DNA of 64,000 nt from Nonomuraea antri (GCF_013283785.1 NZ_JABCPZ010000010.1:1-64000), one strand, 5' to 3'. Counted from the stretch's first letter, positions 1 to 8,394 are shown. The notes: generated from the letters alone by a model not told the origin. Numbers and translations: made by a program.

Positions 1-4
1 GGGA

Positions 5-37
5 TCGTCGGCAGCGTCAGAAGTGTATAAGAGACAG
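5..37 (+). other. Illumina Nextera adapter remnant (assembly artefact)
   Basis: These 33 bases match the Nextera transposase read-1 adapter including the mosaic end, with a single difference at position 22 (A for T). They are not biological sequence; genuine DNA starts at about 38. The window therefore begins at a contig end. Confidence 0.95.
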
Positions 38-71
38 GCCCGGCACACCCCGCGACCGTCCCGTAGCGCCG

Positions 72-218
72 ATGGCCACGATCCGGCTCAAACGCAACAC
101 CCGGGCAAGGCTCGCCGCCGCCAGTAAGCAGGAAGAGATGGGCGGCATGGCCGCCATCAACGACGCCATGGAGGCGTACCTGGACGAGCTGGACCTGGAG
201 GAGCACGACTCCGAGTAG
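72..218 (+). CDS. Small ribbon-helix-helix-like protein
   Basis: A 48-residue ORF starting MATIRLKRNT and ending in an acidic tail. A short basic beta-like segment followed by two predicted helices resembles CopG/Arc-type ribbon-helix-helix proteins, but the match is by eye only. No clear Shine-Dalgarno sequence precedes the ATG and the frame is open back to the adapter, so the true N terminus may be lost at the contig end. It is the only rightward gene in the first 1.6 kb. Confidence 0.45.
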   Translation: MATIRLKRNTRARLAAASKQEEMGGMAAINDAMEAYLDELDLEEHDSE

Positions 219-258
219 CGGCACATCCAGGGCTCTACGCCCGGCCGGCGGCAGCGGG

Positions 259-846
259 TCATCCGCGTCGACGACATGAACGCTTCGCCTTCGGCGCGGC
301 AGGCAGGCCGATGCCGTACTGAGCGGCCTTGCCTGCCCAGTGCTGGACCGCCTGCTCAGGGTTCGCCGCAGGCCGGTTCTCCTGCACGTACTCGCGCACG
401 GTACGCCGGAACTTCGGGTCGTCGAACCGCTGCTTGAGACGCCCGAGCTGTTCGGCGTTGAGCGGGTCTGGCTTGCCGACGTCGAGCGACCGCGCCAGCA
501 GCGTGTGCCCCTCCGCGTCCGACAGCAGCCCCTCCTCTGGGCGGCAGCCGTACGGGCACGGCATCGACTCAACGGCGCCCCAGAGGTGACAGGACATCGG
601 CCGGATGTCGTACACGCTGCACTGCCCATCCGCGAGTGCCGGACAGGAGTAGTCCCCCGTCTCGATGAGCTGGGCCAGCGCGTCCCGGTGGTGCGGGATC
701 TTCACGCCCCGCTCGCGGATCCGCTGGTGCTCGCGCGGGTTCATCCCGACCGGGCCGCAGCTATCGACGCACAGCCCCTTGCACCCGGGCTGCGGCACCT
801 TGGCGTACAGCTCGTCGAGGGCGGCGTCCATGTCAGATCGCTTCAT
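259..846 (-). CDS. YkgJ-like cysteine-cluster protein
   Basis: A 195-residue protein. Residues ~20-110 carry the Cys-rich pattern of the YkgJ/zinc- and iron-chelating family: an early CKGLCVDSC cluster, then SCPAL, QCSVYDIRPMSC and PCPYGC. The segment C-x-V-Y-x-x-R-P-x-x-C is the hallmark of this family. I chose the ATG at 846 (MKRSDMD) because family similarity begins there; the frame stays open upstream without similarity. It follows the HU-like gene in the same direction. Metal binding is likely; its biological role in the phage is unknown. Confidence 0.65.
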   Translation of the reverse strand: MKRSDMDAALDELYAKVPQPGCKGLCVDSCGPVGMNPREHQRIRERGVKIPHHRDALAQLIETGDYSCPALADGQCSVYDIRPMSCHLWGAVESMPCPYGCRPEEGLLSDAEGHTLLARSLDVGKPDPLNAEQLGRLKQRFDDPKFRRTVREYVQENRPAANPEQAVQHWAGKAAQYGIGLPAAPKAKRSCRRRG

Positions 847-1187
847 TCGGTGTCCTTCGCAAATGGAAACGTCGGCGGTCCGCGCCCCCGCAGCGGACCG
901 CCGACGAGCTGGTGCTACTTGTGACGGCGGCCTTGACCTTCGTGGCCGCCCTGAACCGCATGACCCACTTGCCGAGCACCTCGACCACCTCGTTGGTGTT
1001 CGGGTTCCGGCGGGCCGTGGCCTTGTGGTAGCTGCGGTCGAACACGCCGAGTCCGCCGATGCGCACCTCACCGCCGCCGACCACGGCGCTGACGGTGATC
1101 AACGCCTCAACGCCTCTCTTTGCGGCCGCCTTTGCCTGGCGCGTCCGTGCGGCAGGCGTACTCCTCAGTCTGTTCTGCCTTGTTCAT
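833..1187 (-). CDS. HU-family DNA-binding protein, apparently frameshifted
   Basis: The core (about 1102 down to 925) reads like the DNA-binding half of HU: VRIGGLGVFDRSYHKATARR, then NPNTNE and a final MRF...KVKAAV. A different frame, opening at ATG 1187 behind a good GGGGAG ribosome site, begins MNKAE, the classic HU start. Joining them needs a +1 shift near 1140-1150, after which QAKAAAKRGVEAL matches HU helix 2. The C-terminal 30 residues of the open frame do not look like HU; a second shift would end the protein at a TAG at 915-917, directly before a hairpin. Either a decaying gene or sequencing errors near the contig end. Confidence 0.6.
871..905 (-). terminator. Hairpin, probable terminator after the HU-like gene
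   Basis: Perfect 13-bp inverted repeat (871-883 with 893-905) and a 9-base loop, followed leftward by a weak T-rich stretch. It lies just past the TAG at 915-917 that would end the HU protein in the alternative frame. Confidence 0.55.
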
Positions 1188-1657
1188 ACTCCACTCCCCG
1201 ATTCGACGGTCCTGTTCTAGAGAACGGTAGAGCCCGCGCCGGGCGTGTCTGACACTCCAGCTGCGTCAGACGCTCATTCTCGGGCACGACCTGTCACACG
1301 GCCTCCCACCATGTGCGCAGGATGGTCTCGCTGCCGGTCAGGCGCCGTGGACGATGGCGGCCAATTCCAACCGGGTCGAGGGAGTCGTTGAGCTACGACC
1401 CGGGGGCCCCTTCGCGGCCCGCCAGGTGGTGCCATACAACGTCGAGTTGACATTTACATGTTGATCGTCGTGGTCCTGACCACCCCAAATATCATTCCGT
1501 CATAGAGGAGACACACAATGGGACGGCCGACAATCGCGGCATCGAGGAGTGCACCCCTTCAAGACGGTTACCTACAGCGATCGTACCGATCCAAAATGCG
1601 CCGACCAGAGTCGAGGCCAACTGATCCCTTGATATTTCCGTATTTCAACCTAAAGTA
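1188..1657. other. 470-bp region without a firm gene: upstream region of the protease
   Basis: No convincing large gene is present. The left part is GC-rich and holds the ribosome site of the HU-like gene. From about 1430 the DNA becomes more AT-rich; a TTGACA hexamer at 1447-1452 could be a -35 box for the rightward protease, although no matching -10 at ideal spacing is obvious. A small ORF (1518-1658) with a strong ribosome site sits at the right edge and is listed separately. Confidence 0.4.
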
Positions 1658-1658
1658 G
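1518..1658 (+). CDS. Possible 46-residue leader ORF coupled to the protease
   Basis: The ATG at 1518 follows an AGAGGAG ribosome site with good spacing. The 46-residue product (MGRPTIAASR...) is basic and matches no family I know. Its TAG overlaps the GTG of the protease (TAGTG), an arrangement typical of translational coupling. It may be a leader ORF rather than a functional protein. Confidence 0.35.
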   Translation: MGRPTIAASRSAPLQDGYLQRSYRSKMRRPESRPTDPLIFPYFNLK

Positions 1659-3049
1659 TGATCACAGGCCGCAATCGAAGGAGACACGTGTTACGCAGAA
1701 CAACGGCAGCAATTACGTTAGCGATTGGGCTGACCGCAGTCCCCGCATCGGCCCACGCTTCTTCCAATGATCCCATCGTAATCACTGGGTCGCCGGTGGA
1801 AAGACCAACGCTGGAGCGGCTCAAGGTAAAGGCTGCTCAATCAGGATCCTCTCTGGAGGAAGCGATCGAGCAGTACGCGACAGAGGCGAGCGCCACTGCC
1901 ACCGTCAAGCCGAACTGGCCCGACGGGCCTCCCGGACGTCCAGAGGTGAGCATCGATGATCTGGACCTAACCGAGATAGACGATCTGAAGGGCCTCGCCA
2001 AGACGATGGGCATGAGCCTGGAAGAATCCATCGACCGATGGGGATGGTCGGAGACTTTCCGCGATTTTTCAAAGAATCTCCGAAATCGATTCCCCGGGGA
2101 AGTCGCCGCCCTCGCCATTGTCGACAATGGACGTGGCGCAGCAGTGGGGTTCAAGGGTTCCATTCCGTCCAATGTGGCCGAGTTGGCCAAGTCCCTGCCA
2201 GTACGGGTGGAACTGTCGGACAATAAAGGTTACACCGAACAAGAATTCCATGACGCGGTAACACGGGCAAAAGAGACCGTGACAGCACAACCCGAGGTCG
2301 AAATAGCCGAAGTTTCGGACGCGAACCCCGTGACCGGCGAAATCACGCTTAAGTTCAAGGCGAAGGCGGCAGTTCGCTCAACAGTCTCCATCGAATCCCT
2401 GCAAGCACGGACTCGGGATGCTGTGGCACTCGCCACAATCCGCGTGGGCGTCATCAGTGACGACACCCTCACAGGACGCGTCCTGGAGGATCAGTACATT
2501 CGGGGCGGTGGCTGGCTGGAACAAACCCTGGGCACACACCACTGCACGTCTGGCTTCAACATCACCAATGGGACGACCCGCAGGTCAAGCACTGCAGAGC
2601 ATTGTGCGGACGCAGAGTACCTCTGGTACAACAATCACCCCACACAGGGCGGCGATCATACCACCATTTCACGGATGTTCCGGTCACCCACATATGATGT
2701 CGCGAGCTACAACCAGGGAGGCAAGACCCTTACTCGCACATTCTATGCCGACCTCAACGACCCGCGATACGCTGACGGCTGGAGTTATCCAGGCATCGGG
2801 GACCCCGTTTGCAAATACGGCCGTGAAACCGGTCATACATGTAGCTACGTCGCTCATTACTCTGGCAGCGATGGAGTGTGGGTTACGGAGCACGACATCT
2901 CGACTGGCGGCGACAGCGGAGGTCCGTGGTTCTACAATAGAATAGCGTACGGGATTCACATGGGCAAAGTCGGCGGACTTTCTTCGTTCACTTCGGTAGC
3001 GACCGTTTACAGTCCATGGGGCGCCAACTGGACCGTGTGGACCCGTTAG
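1658..3049 (+). CDS. Secreted trypsin-like serine protease (S1 family)
   Basis: A 463-residue protein with a signal peptide at the N terminus (RRR, hydrophobic stretch about 15-32, AHA cleavage region), a long pro-region with helical segments, and a C-terminal chymotrypsin-like domain. The catalytic triad is visible: His in STAEHC, Asp in YDVASYN, Ser in GGDSGGPWF, with paired Cys as in alpha-lytic/streptogrisin-type secreted enzymes of actinomycetes. The GTG start overlaps the stop of a short upstream ORF. Base composition is less GC-rich than the phage genes, suggesting acquired cargo. It would be exported by the host and could be a lysogenic conversion factor; substrate unknown. Confidence 0.8.
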   Translation: MITGRNRRRHVLRRTTAAITLAIGLTAVPASAHASSNDPIVITGSPVERPTLERLKVKAAQSGSSLEEAIEQYATEASATATVKPNWPDGPPGRPEVSIDDLDLTEIDDLKGLAKTMGMSLEESIDRWGWSETFRDFSKNLRNRFPGEVAALAIVDNGRGAAVGFKGSIPSNVAELAKSLPVRVELSDNKGYTEQEFHDAVTRAKETVTAQPEVEIAEVSDANPVTGEITLKFKAKAAVRSTVSIESLQARTRDAVALATIRVGVISDDTLTGRVLEDQYIRGGGWLEQTLGTHHCTSGFNITNGTTRRSSTAEHCADAEYLWYNNHPTQGGDHTTISRMFRSPTYDVASYNQGGKTLTRTFYADLNDPRYADGWSYPGIGDPVCKYGRETGHTCSYVAHYSGSDGVWVTEHDISTGGDSGGPWFYNRIAYGIHMGKVGGLSSFTSVATVYSPWGANWTVWTR

Positions 3050-3097
3050 AGAGTAAACTTCGGCGCCGCTCCAGCCAAAGGAACGGCGCTGAAGCCC

Positions 3098-3583
3098 CTA
3101 ATCGAGCACGAAATCGTCGTTCAAAACGAGCAGTGAATCAGCACCTTGCAAGCATGGCGCAGGAATGTCGACACTCCGGAACTCCTCAGCTCTGGCCGAC
3201 ACCGCCCCGCCAGACACTGCGAAGTGGTCTCCTTCGAGAAGAAGCGAACCGTTCTTTAGACGGACACCTCGCTTCCCACGAGCCACCAGGGGCTCCACAC
3301 CTTTGGGCCACACAATTGCCGCGTGTCGACCTTTCGCCGGCCGGTCCGCCATTGCGAGACATCTCCCCTTGGCTACGTACATGAGGACACCGGAAACCGA
3401 AGCCTCCATGGCAGTAGGAAATTCATGGATTAGAATCCTAGGATCGGTTCCGATGTAGCGCACGAGAGGCTTAGTCGCCTCTTTGCCGTCACTTGCGGAA
3501 CCTGAGCTACAGCCCGCAAAGAGGACGTACGACATCAAAATACCGATGACACCAATGCTGCGGATCCTCGTTCGGGAAATCAA
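3098..3583 (-). CDS. Putative lipoprotein
   Basis: A 161-residue protein with a lipoprotein signal peptide: basic start (MISRTRIRS), a hydrophobic stretch, and the lipobox LFAGC at about residues 21-25, followed by a Ser/Gly linker. The mature part contains two Cys but no domain I recognise. It converges with the secreted protease (48-bp gap), and both would act outside the membrane, so the two may form one cargo unit. Base composition matches the protease rather than the phage core. Confidence 0.6.
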   Translation of the reverse strand: MISRTRIRSIGVIGILMSYVLFAGCSSGSASDGKEATKPLVRYIGTDPRILIHEFPTAMEASVSGVLMYVAKGRCLAMADRPAKGRHAAIVWPKGVEPLVARGKRGVRLKNGSLLLEGDHFAVSGGAVSARAEEFRSVDIPAPCLQGADSLLVLNDDFVLD

Positions 3584-3718
3584 CGCTGCTACTTCCTGAC
3601 ATCGTGCAGGCGCGTCACTTGCGACTAGACCGGCTTATTGTACCCGGAGCGAGGCACCAGCGGAAGCTTGTGATTGCAACTCCGTATTGCGGAAATCCCG
3701 CCTCTCACCCGCTATCCG

Positions 3719-3961
3719 TCAGAGGCTTGTGGTGCGTGAGTGGCTTTGCGGTTGAACCTTGATGCCCCCTACACCGTCGAGACCTGCCATTGGTTGACAC
3801 TGCGGAGGGCGCCGAAGGCTACGGGGTCCAGTGCGCTGCTCCTTTCTAGTTCGTCGGGGCGCGCCGCCCCTTAAGAAGAGGCAGCAGGCGGGATAAGCGC
3901 CGTCAGACTGGGACGGAGGGATCGAGGTCGCGGTCATCTGGACGACGTGGCGGGTGGCCAT
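3719..3961 (-). CDS. Small hypothetical protein downstream of the methyltransferase
   Basis: An 80-residue ORF starting MATRHVVQMT behind a strong GAAGGAG ribosome site (ATG at 3961). The first 30 residues look protein-like and include a CC pair; the rest is Arg/Pro-rich and may be read-through of non-coding DNA. It lies 77 bp after the C5 methyltransferase in the same direction. No family recognised; a shorter peptide product is possible. Confidence 0.35.
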   Translation of the reverse strand: MATRHVVQMTATSIPPSQSDGAYPACCLFLRGGAPRRTRKEQRTGPRSLRRPPQCQPMAGLDGVGGIKVQPQSHSRTTSL

Positions 3962-4037
3962 GTCGGTCTCCTTCGGTTTGAAGCGAGGCCCTGCCCGCTG
4001 AGCGCGCAAGGCCAATTGTGGTTCCGCTATCGACGGG

Positions 4038-7000
4038 TCAAGCTACGAGGTCGTAGTCGAACCTGGAGAGCTCGATACCTAGGAACGCCTCGATGAGGGC
4101 GCAGGTCAGGATCTCGGCCATGGGCGGCGGTACCGCGTTGCCGATCAACTTGACCTTGTCGCGGGCGGTGTCGGCGACGAACACGTACCGGTCCGGGAAC
4201 GACTGTGCCCGCTGCAACTCCGGGATCCGAAGCATCCTGAACAGGATGGACGACACGTCGATCTGCCCGTCCGGGGTGAGCAGCGCCCACCGGTCTCGGG
4301 TCGGGATCGTCCCCAGCGGCTCGTGCACGCTCTGCGTGCGCCCGTTGCCGTAGTACGCCATGAGCAGCGTCTCAGGCAGGGGCAGGCCGGGCGGCGCGGT
4401 GAGGAGCGACTGGTGCCCTGCCGTGGTGACGGTGCGCATGTGCTCGCTCGCCGGGGTGACGTGCTCGCGCCCGTCGCCCCTGCTGCCGTTGTTCCGCATG
4501 AGCAGCGCTGGCGGCGGGAGCCAGCCGGGAGGGACGCCGAGCCCGTGGTGGAAGCCGCCGGCCGTGACCGCGTGGGCGGGGTCATCGAACGCGGGCCTTG
4601 ATTTGAACTCGTCGCCACCGCCCCGGAACGGGAACACCAGCGGCAACATGCCGTCCTTGACGGCCGGGTCAGTAGCGAGCCCGTGGTTGGAGCCGTCCGA
4701 GACGAGGGTCGCCAGCGGGTCCGTGGTCGGGTCGGTGTTACGCGGCCGACCCGACCTCATCAGCGACAGGAACGAGGGGAACGCTCCTGATTGCGCCTCC
4801 GGCGGGAAGGCGATGCCGTCCTCGTTCCGGGTGGTGCTGGTCCGCTTCGGCATGCTGACCGGCCGCGCCGTCTTCCCGTCGCGGCCTTCGCAAGGCACGA
4901 CGAGGGCGTTCGCTTCGCGGGTGGTGAGCGCGAGGATCGGCTCGTCCACTCCCCTGGGCCCGTCGTTCCAGGTGCCGCCCGCGGGGACGGTGAACGGCTT
5001 GATCCAGTGCTCCTCGACCCCGGCGCGGATGCGGGCGATCGTCTTCGGCGCCAGGCCCTCGGGCTTCTTCTTCGTCTTCTTCCGGGAGCCGATCGGTGTG
5101 CCGAGGTCGGACCAGTCGATCGTGTACGCGGCCGGGAGCACCGGCGGTTCGATGATCTGCCCCTGGCAGGCGACCTCGGGGCACACCCACACGTATTGGC
5201 CGGTCTTGATGCCGTAGACGCCCATGTCCACGCCGCGCTTCTTCCACGCGCGGACGGCCTGCACCCATCCGCCGTGGCGGGGGCAGAAGCAGTGTGGGTC
5301 GAACCACTTGCGGTAGTTCGGCGTGCGACCCACGGACTCGTGGATGCCGGAGATGAGCATGCGGTCGCGGGACTGCGGCGTCGGCAGCGTGGTCCGTCCC
5401 TGCACGTGCGCGGCGTTGACGGCGTGGATCTGGATGATGTAGCCGAGCTTCCGCAGCTCCCGGATCCATCGGTCCCAGTGCGCCCACAGACGGGCCTGCA
5501 CAACGTTCTCGACGCCGAACCCGAGCACCGGCTTGCCGTGCTTCTCCTGGCAGTGACGCAGGTAGGTGACGACCTCCTCCATCAGCGCCCGCGACCGGAT
5601 GCGGGTCTTCTGGTGCTCGGTCAGGTCGTCCAGGTCGTCGGCCCACAGGGCCATCTGGTTTTCCTTGTCGAAGTACCGCGTCTCGCCCGAGGCCGTGGAG
5701 AACGCGGGGCAGTTGTGGACGGTGATGCCGTCCGCGACGTACGACTCGTCGTCGGCGACGTGGATGTTGTAGACCAGCTCCAGACGTCTGGTGCTGGCCG
5801 GGTGGTGGGTGTTCGACCAGCGGTGGCCTTCGGCTTCGGCGTACTGGGAGCGCTGCGGGCCGGCTGTGATCCAGGACACGGTCCAGGTCGGCCGCTCGTT
5901 GACGGGCCGTCCGTCGATGATTCGTTGCCGATTGCGGGCGGGCTGGTAGCCGAGGTTGGCGACGTGCCCGAGCGAGTTGGCCAGCATCCGGATACCGATG
6001 GCCAGCTTCTTGGACACGGTGGACGCCCTGGTGTACTTCGCGTCAATGCAACCGTCCGCCGACAGGTAGCCGTCGAGCAGCGCCTCACGCCACGCTCGTG
6101 GCATGGTCATCGCCCAGGCGGGGATGGTCTTGCCGTGGGCGTGCTGCCCGAAATGCTCGGCCATCCACTCGACCAGGCCCCGGTGTGACGCGACGAATCG
6201 GGCGGCGGTCTTGGTCCGGCCTCGGTTCCAGGTCAACTCGTGGAGGGCGTCGAGCTTCTGGGCTAGGTCCTCCACCTCGTGGTAGCCGCAGGTGATGGCC
6301 AGGTCGTACCGCCCGTGATCAGGGTTGCGGCGGACGCTGGCCCGCCTGCAGCGGTCCGAGCAGAACAGCCGAACACGGCCCGTGGTGCTCTTGCCGTGCT
6401 GCCTTGTCTTGCCGCCGCATATGACGCACGACGATCCAGCCGGCTGGGAGCGTCGGCGCAGGCTGGGGTCGAGCTTGGTTGATCGCTTAGCTCGCAGCCA
6501 GCCGTCGCCGACCCACCGGCCGACCATCCACCAGAACTCCGGCGTGAACTCCATGCCGCGCCCGCCGACCTCCGGCACCGGCAGAGGTTCGCCGAAGTCG
6601 GTCGGGGTCGCCCACCAGGTGCCTGGCCCGAGGTCCTTCGCTTCGGTCCATTCGGACTCGTCAGCGACGGAGTGCCGGTACGTGCGAGCGTCGTTGTCCC
6701 ATACGCGGCTGCGCTTTCGGGTGTAGAAGGGGTGCTCGGCGGTGGTTTCGATGCCCTGATGGAATCCCTTGCCGGACACGATGACGGTGGGAGCGAGCTT
6801 ACGCATGGTGCCGGTAACCAGACGCCAGCGGCGCTGGTGGGTGAACACCTCGTCGCCTTCGCGAACCTCCTCGATGGGGACGAGGCCGCGACGGGTGAGG
6901 ATGAGCGTGCCCGCGACGAAGCACGCCGGCGAGGCCCAGAAGAAGCTGGCGTAGGGGAACTTGTCGATGGCGTCAGCGGCCTGGACGTCGCCGAGCCAGA

Positions 7001-7169
7001 AGTTCACGTTGGGATGGTTCTTGACGTACGTCCACTTCGCGGGCTTGGCGTGGTTGGCTGCGAACTTGATTTTGGTGCCGGGGACGGCAGCGATCCCGGT
7101 TCCGGATCCGCCACCGCCCGCGAACATTTCGACCACGTCGATGTCGTCGGGGAAGAGCCGGTTCAGCAC
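4038..7169 (-). CDS. C5-cytosine DNA methyltransferase interrupted by an intein
   Basis: The 1043-residue precursor contains a full C5-methyltransferase. Motif I (VVEMFAGGGGSGTG) is at residues ~12-25; the motif IV loop ASPA|CPAFS is split by the intein; motif VI is ENV, motif VIII QSRDRM, and the C-terminal motifs IX/X are RAQSFP and LIGNAVPPP. Between VIII and IX lies a long target-recognition region with Cys pairs (CFCPRHGG, VCPEVACQG) and repeated T-x-x-T/DP segments. Removing the intein leaves 639 residues. I chose GTG 7169 because GGGAG lies 5 bases upstream; an upstream ATG at 7277 adds non-family sequence. No restriction enzyme is adjacent, so this is an orphan enzyme, probably protecting phage DNA. 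Confidence 0.85.
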   Translation of the reverse strand: MLNRLFPDDIDVVEMFAGGGGSGTGIAAVPGTKIKFAANHAKPAKWTYVKNHPNVNFWLGDVQAADAIDKFPYASFFWASPACFVAGTLILTRRGLVPIEEVREGDEVFTHQRRWRLVTGTMRKLAPTVIVSGKGFHQGIETTAEHPFYTRKRSRVWDNDARTYRHSVADESEWTEAKDLGPGTWWATPTDFGEPLPVPEVGGRGMEFTPEFWWMVGRWVGDGWLRAKRSTKLDPSLRRRSQPAGSSCVICGGKTRQHGKSTTGRVRLFCSDRCRRASVRRNPDHGRYDLAITCGYHEVEDLAQKLDALHELTWNRGRTKTAARFVASHRGLVEWMAEHFGQHAHGKTIPAWAMTMPRAWREALLDGYLSADGCIDAKYTRASTVSKKLAIGIRMLANSLGHVANLGYQPARNRQRIIDGRPVNERPTWTVSWITAGPQRSQYAEAEGHRWSNTHHPASTRRLELVYNIHVADDESYVADGITVHNCPAFSTASGETRYFDKENQMALWADDLDDLTEHQKTRIRSRALMEEVVTYLRHCQEKHGKPVLGFGVENVVQARLWAHWDRWIRELRKLGYIIQIHAVNAAHVQGRTTLPTPQSRDRMLISGIHESVGRTPNYRKWFDPHCFCPRHGGWVQAVRAWKKRGVDMGVYGIKTGQYVWVCPEVACQGQIIEPPVLPAAYTIDWSDLGTPIGSRKKTKKKPEGLAPKTIARIRAGVEEHWIKPFTVPAGGTWNDGPRGVDEPILALTTREANALVVPCEGRDGKTARPVSMPKRTSTTRNEDGIAFPPEAQSGAFPSFLSLMRSGRPRNTDPTTDPLATLVSDGSNHGLATDPAVKDGMLPLVFPFRGGGDEFKSRPAFDDPAHAVTAGGFHHGLGVPPGWLPPPALLMRNNGSRGDGREHVTPASEHMRTVTTAGHQSLLTAPPGLPLPETLLMAYYGNGRTQSVHEPLGTIPTRDRWALLTPDGQIDVSSILFRMLRIPELQRAQSFPDRYVFVADTARDKVKLIGNAVPPPMAEILTCALIEAFLGIELSRFDYDLVA
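5712..6923 (-). mobile_element. Intein with LAGLIDADG-type homing endonuclease inside the methyltransferase
   Basis: A 404-residue intein. It starts at Cys (codon 6921-6923, block A CFVAGTLILTRRG), has block B with TAEHPF, and ends with YVADGITVHN followed by Cys+1 (codon 5709-5711), the normal class 1 splice pattern. Two LAGLIDADG-like motifs (MVGRWVGDGW and LLDGYLSADG) bracket a CxxC...CxxxC putative zinc finger (CVIC...CSDRC). The +1 Cys is itself the predicted catalytic Cys of the host methyltransferase (ASPACPAFS after splicing), so the enzyme should be inactive until the intein leaves. Confidence 0.9.
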
Positions 7170-7290
7170 CCGGACTCCCTGCAGGACGACTCCTCGCAGA
7201 CGGCACGCACGTGCCGATACACATGGACGAGCGCCTGCGCGGAGTGATTTTGGGCAGGGGGTACTGCAGAGTGGCAATTCATCTGTGGTG

Positions 7291-7545
7291 TTACCTTTCG
7301 CAACAAGCGAGGGGGTAGAACGAAAGCGAGAGCTGGGTGGCCCAACGGAGCACGGCCAGCCATGCCTTCTCGGAGGAGAGATAGGCCTTGTCGTTCGCCA
7401 AGGCGGGCGCGGCGGTCAGGGTGTGCTCGGGCCACGTGTAGTACGGGTTCCGGGCGCGCAGCCATATGCGGTGGTGGCGGCTGTCTACATCGACCTGGCG
7501 AGCGATCAGATGTGAGGCCCGATCGACACAACAGCGGTTCGTCAC
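7291..7545 (-). CDS. Small hypothetical protein upstream of the methyltransferase
   Basis: An 84-residue ORF from a GTG start (MTNRCCVDRA...) with three Trp and several Tyr in its C-terminal half, more protein-like than the overlapping alternatives. Ribosome site is weak (AGAGAG). It ends 121 bp before the methyltransferase start in the same direction. No family recognised; it could be non-coding. Confidence 0.35.
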   Translation of the reverse strand: MTNRCCVDRASHLIARQVDVDSRHHRIWLRARNPYYTWPEHTLTAAPALANDKAYLSSEKAWLAVLRWATQLSLSFYPLACCER

Positions 7546-7656
7546 GCGCTGGATCTCTCTAATGACGATCTTCAGCCGGATCTGCTGATTTCAGACGCGT
7601 CCACCCGGCGACGGGAGAGAATCTAGGGCATCCCTCACTACATCCACGGAGGTCGA

Positions 7657-8364
7657 ATGTCCAAAGACGAACCGTCTGGCCGAAATGTCTCGAACGTCGG
7701 CCTTGGCAACCACGCAGCTGGTGAGCAGGCCAACTACCAAGTAGTAAGCGATCAGCAGGTGCACATCCGAGCGCATGATGGTGGCACGGTCAACATCATC
7801 ACTGTCCGGAGTAACGAGAACCTACTGGAGACATTCCCAGGATTGGTGCTGATCAGTGTCTTTCTAGAGGATGCAGCGGACGCGGAAGTGATCGAGGATG
7901 CGGTTCGAGCGGCCGCAGAGCAGCTTGGCCTCGATATCGTCGCGGACAGCCCCCCGATTCTCGGATCCTGGTTCAAGCGCATGCTCGCTCGTGGAAGGGC
8001 CGAATTCACCGAGGAGAGGATCCGCGCAACTATCGAGGGCGCCGTCCGCGCAGTGGAACTGGAGCAGGTCGAGAAGAGACAGGCCCAGGTGAACGCGACC
8101 AACATAGGTGCGGTCGCTGAGCTCATCGAGAAGCTGAACGACACACCCGCCGCAGTCGTACAGATCGGCTCGCTGATCCTAATCAAGGAGCCTGAGACGC
8201 TGGTGGTACGGGAGCTCACACCCCTAGAGCAAGCCACGTTGCGAGATAATCCAATCCTCCTCAAGAATGCGCAGGCAGCGGCGGCAGTCCTTAACTCTGG
8301 ACAAAGAGGGAGTACCAACGTCACGATCGAGCAGCCACCGGCGGCGCCTCAGATCGCCGGATAA
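7657..8364 (+). CDS. Unknown protein, paralogue of the gene at 48.1 kb
   Basis: A 235-residue protein with a clear ribosome site (CGGAGG) before ATG 7657. Residues 1-50 are Gly/Asn/Gln-rich, with a beta-like segment ending GGTVNIITV that resembles prokaryotic amyloid-signalling or repeat motifs (weak). Residues 55-212 form a compact domain. Residues 142-212 align without gaps to residues 237-307 of the protein at 48075-49052 (about 24 of 71 identical by my count, including QA-VN, IGSLILIK/VGSILVIK and LT). Transcribed against its neighbours and ending in a bidirectional hairpin, it looks like a self-standing lysogeny-expressed gene. Function unknown. Confidence 0.7.
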   Translation: MSKDEPSGRNVSNVGLGNHAAGEQANYQVVSDQQVHIRAHDGGTVNIITVRSNENLLETFPGLVLISVFLEDAADAEVIEDAVRAAAEQLGLDIVADSPPILGSWFKRMLARGRAEFTEERIRATIEGAVRAVELEQVEKRQAQVNATNIGAVAELIEKLNDTPAAVVQIGSLILIKEPETLVVRELTPLEQATLRDNPILLKNAQAAAAVLNSGQRGSTNVTIEQPPAAPQIAG

Positions 8365-8365
8365 T

Positions 8366-8394
8366 CATGGCCCCCACCTGAGGAGGGGGCCATG
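8366..8394. terminator. Bidirectional hairpin terminator
   Basis: 10-bp perfect stem (8366-8375 with 8385-8394) and a 9-base loop, lying between the convergent genes ending at 8364 (+) and 8407 (-). Confidence 0.65.

Noticed and set aside
3671..3692. Tenth copy of the dispersed box (GATTGCAACTCCG...)
   Set aside because: Matches only the left half and the CTCCG part; too weak compared with the nine listed copies.
4791..6188. Long rightward open frame (465 codons) opposite the methyltransferase
   Set aside because: It is antisense to a gene with clear methyltransferase and intein motifs; the Arg/Val/Leu-rich product is a GC-frame shadow.
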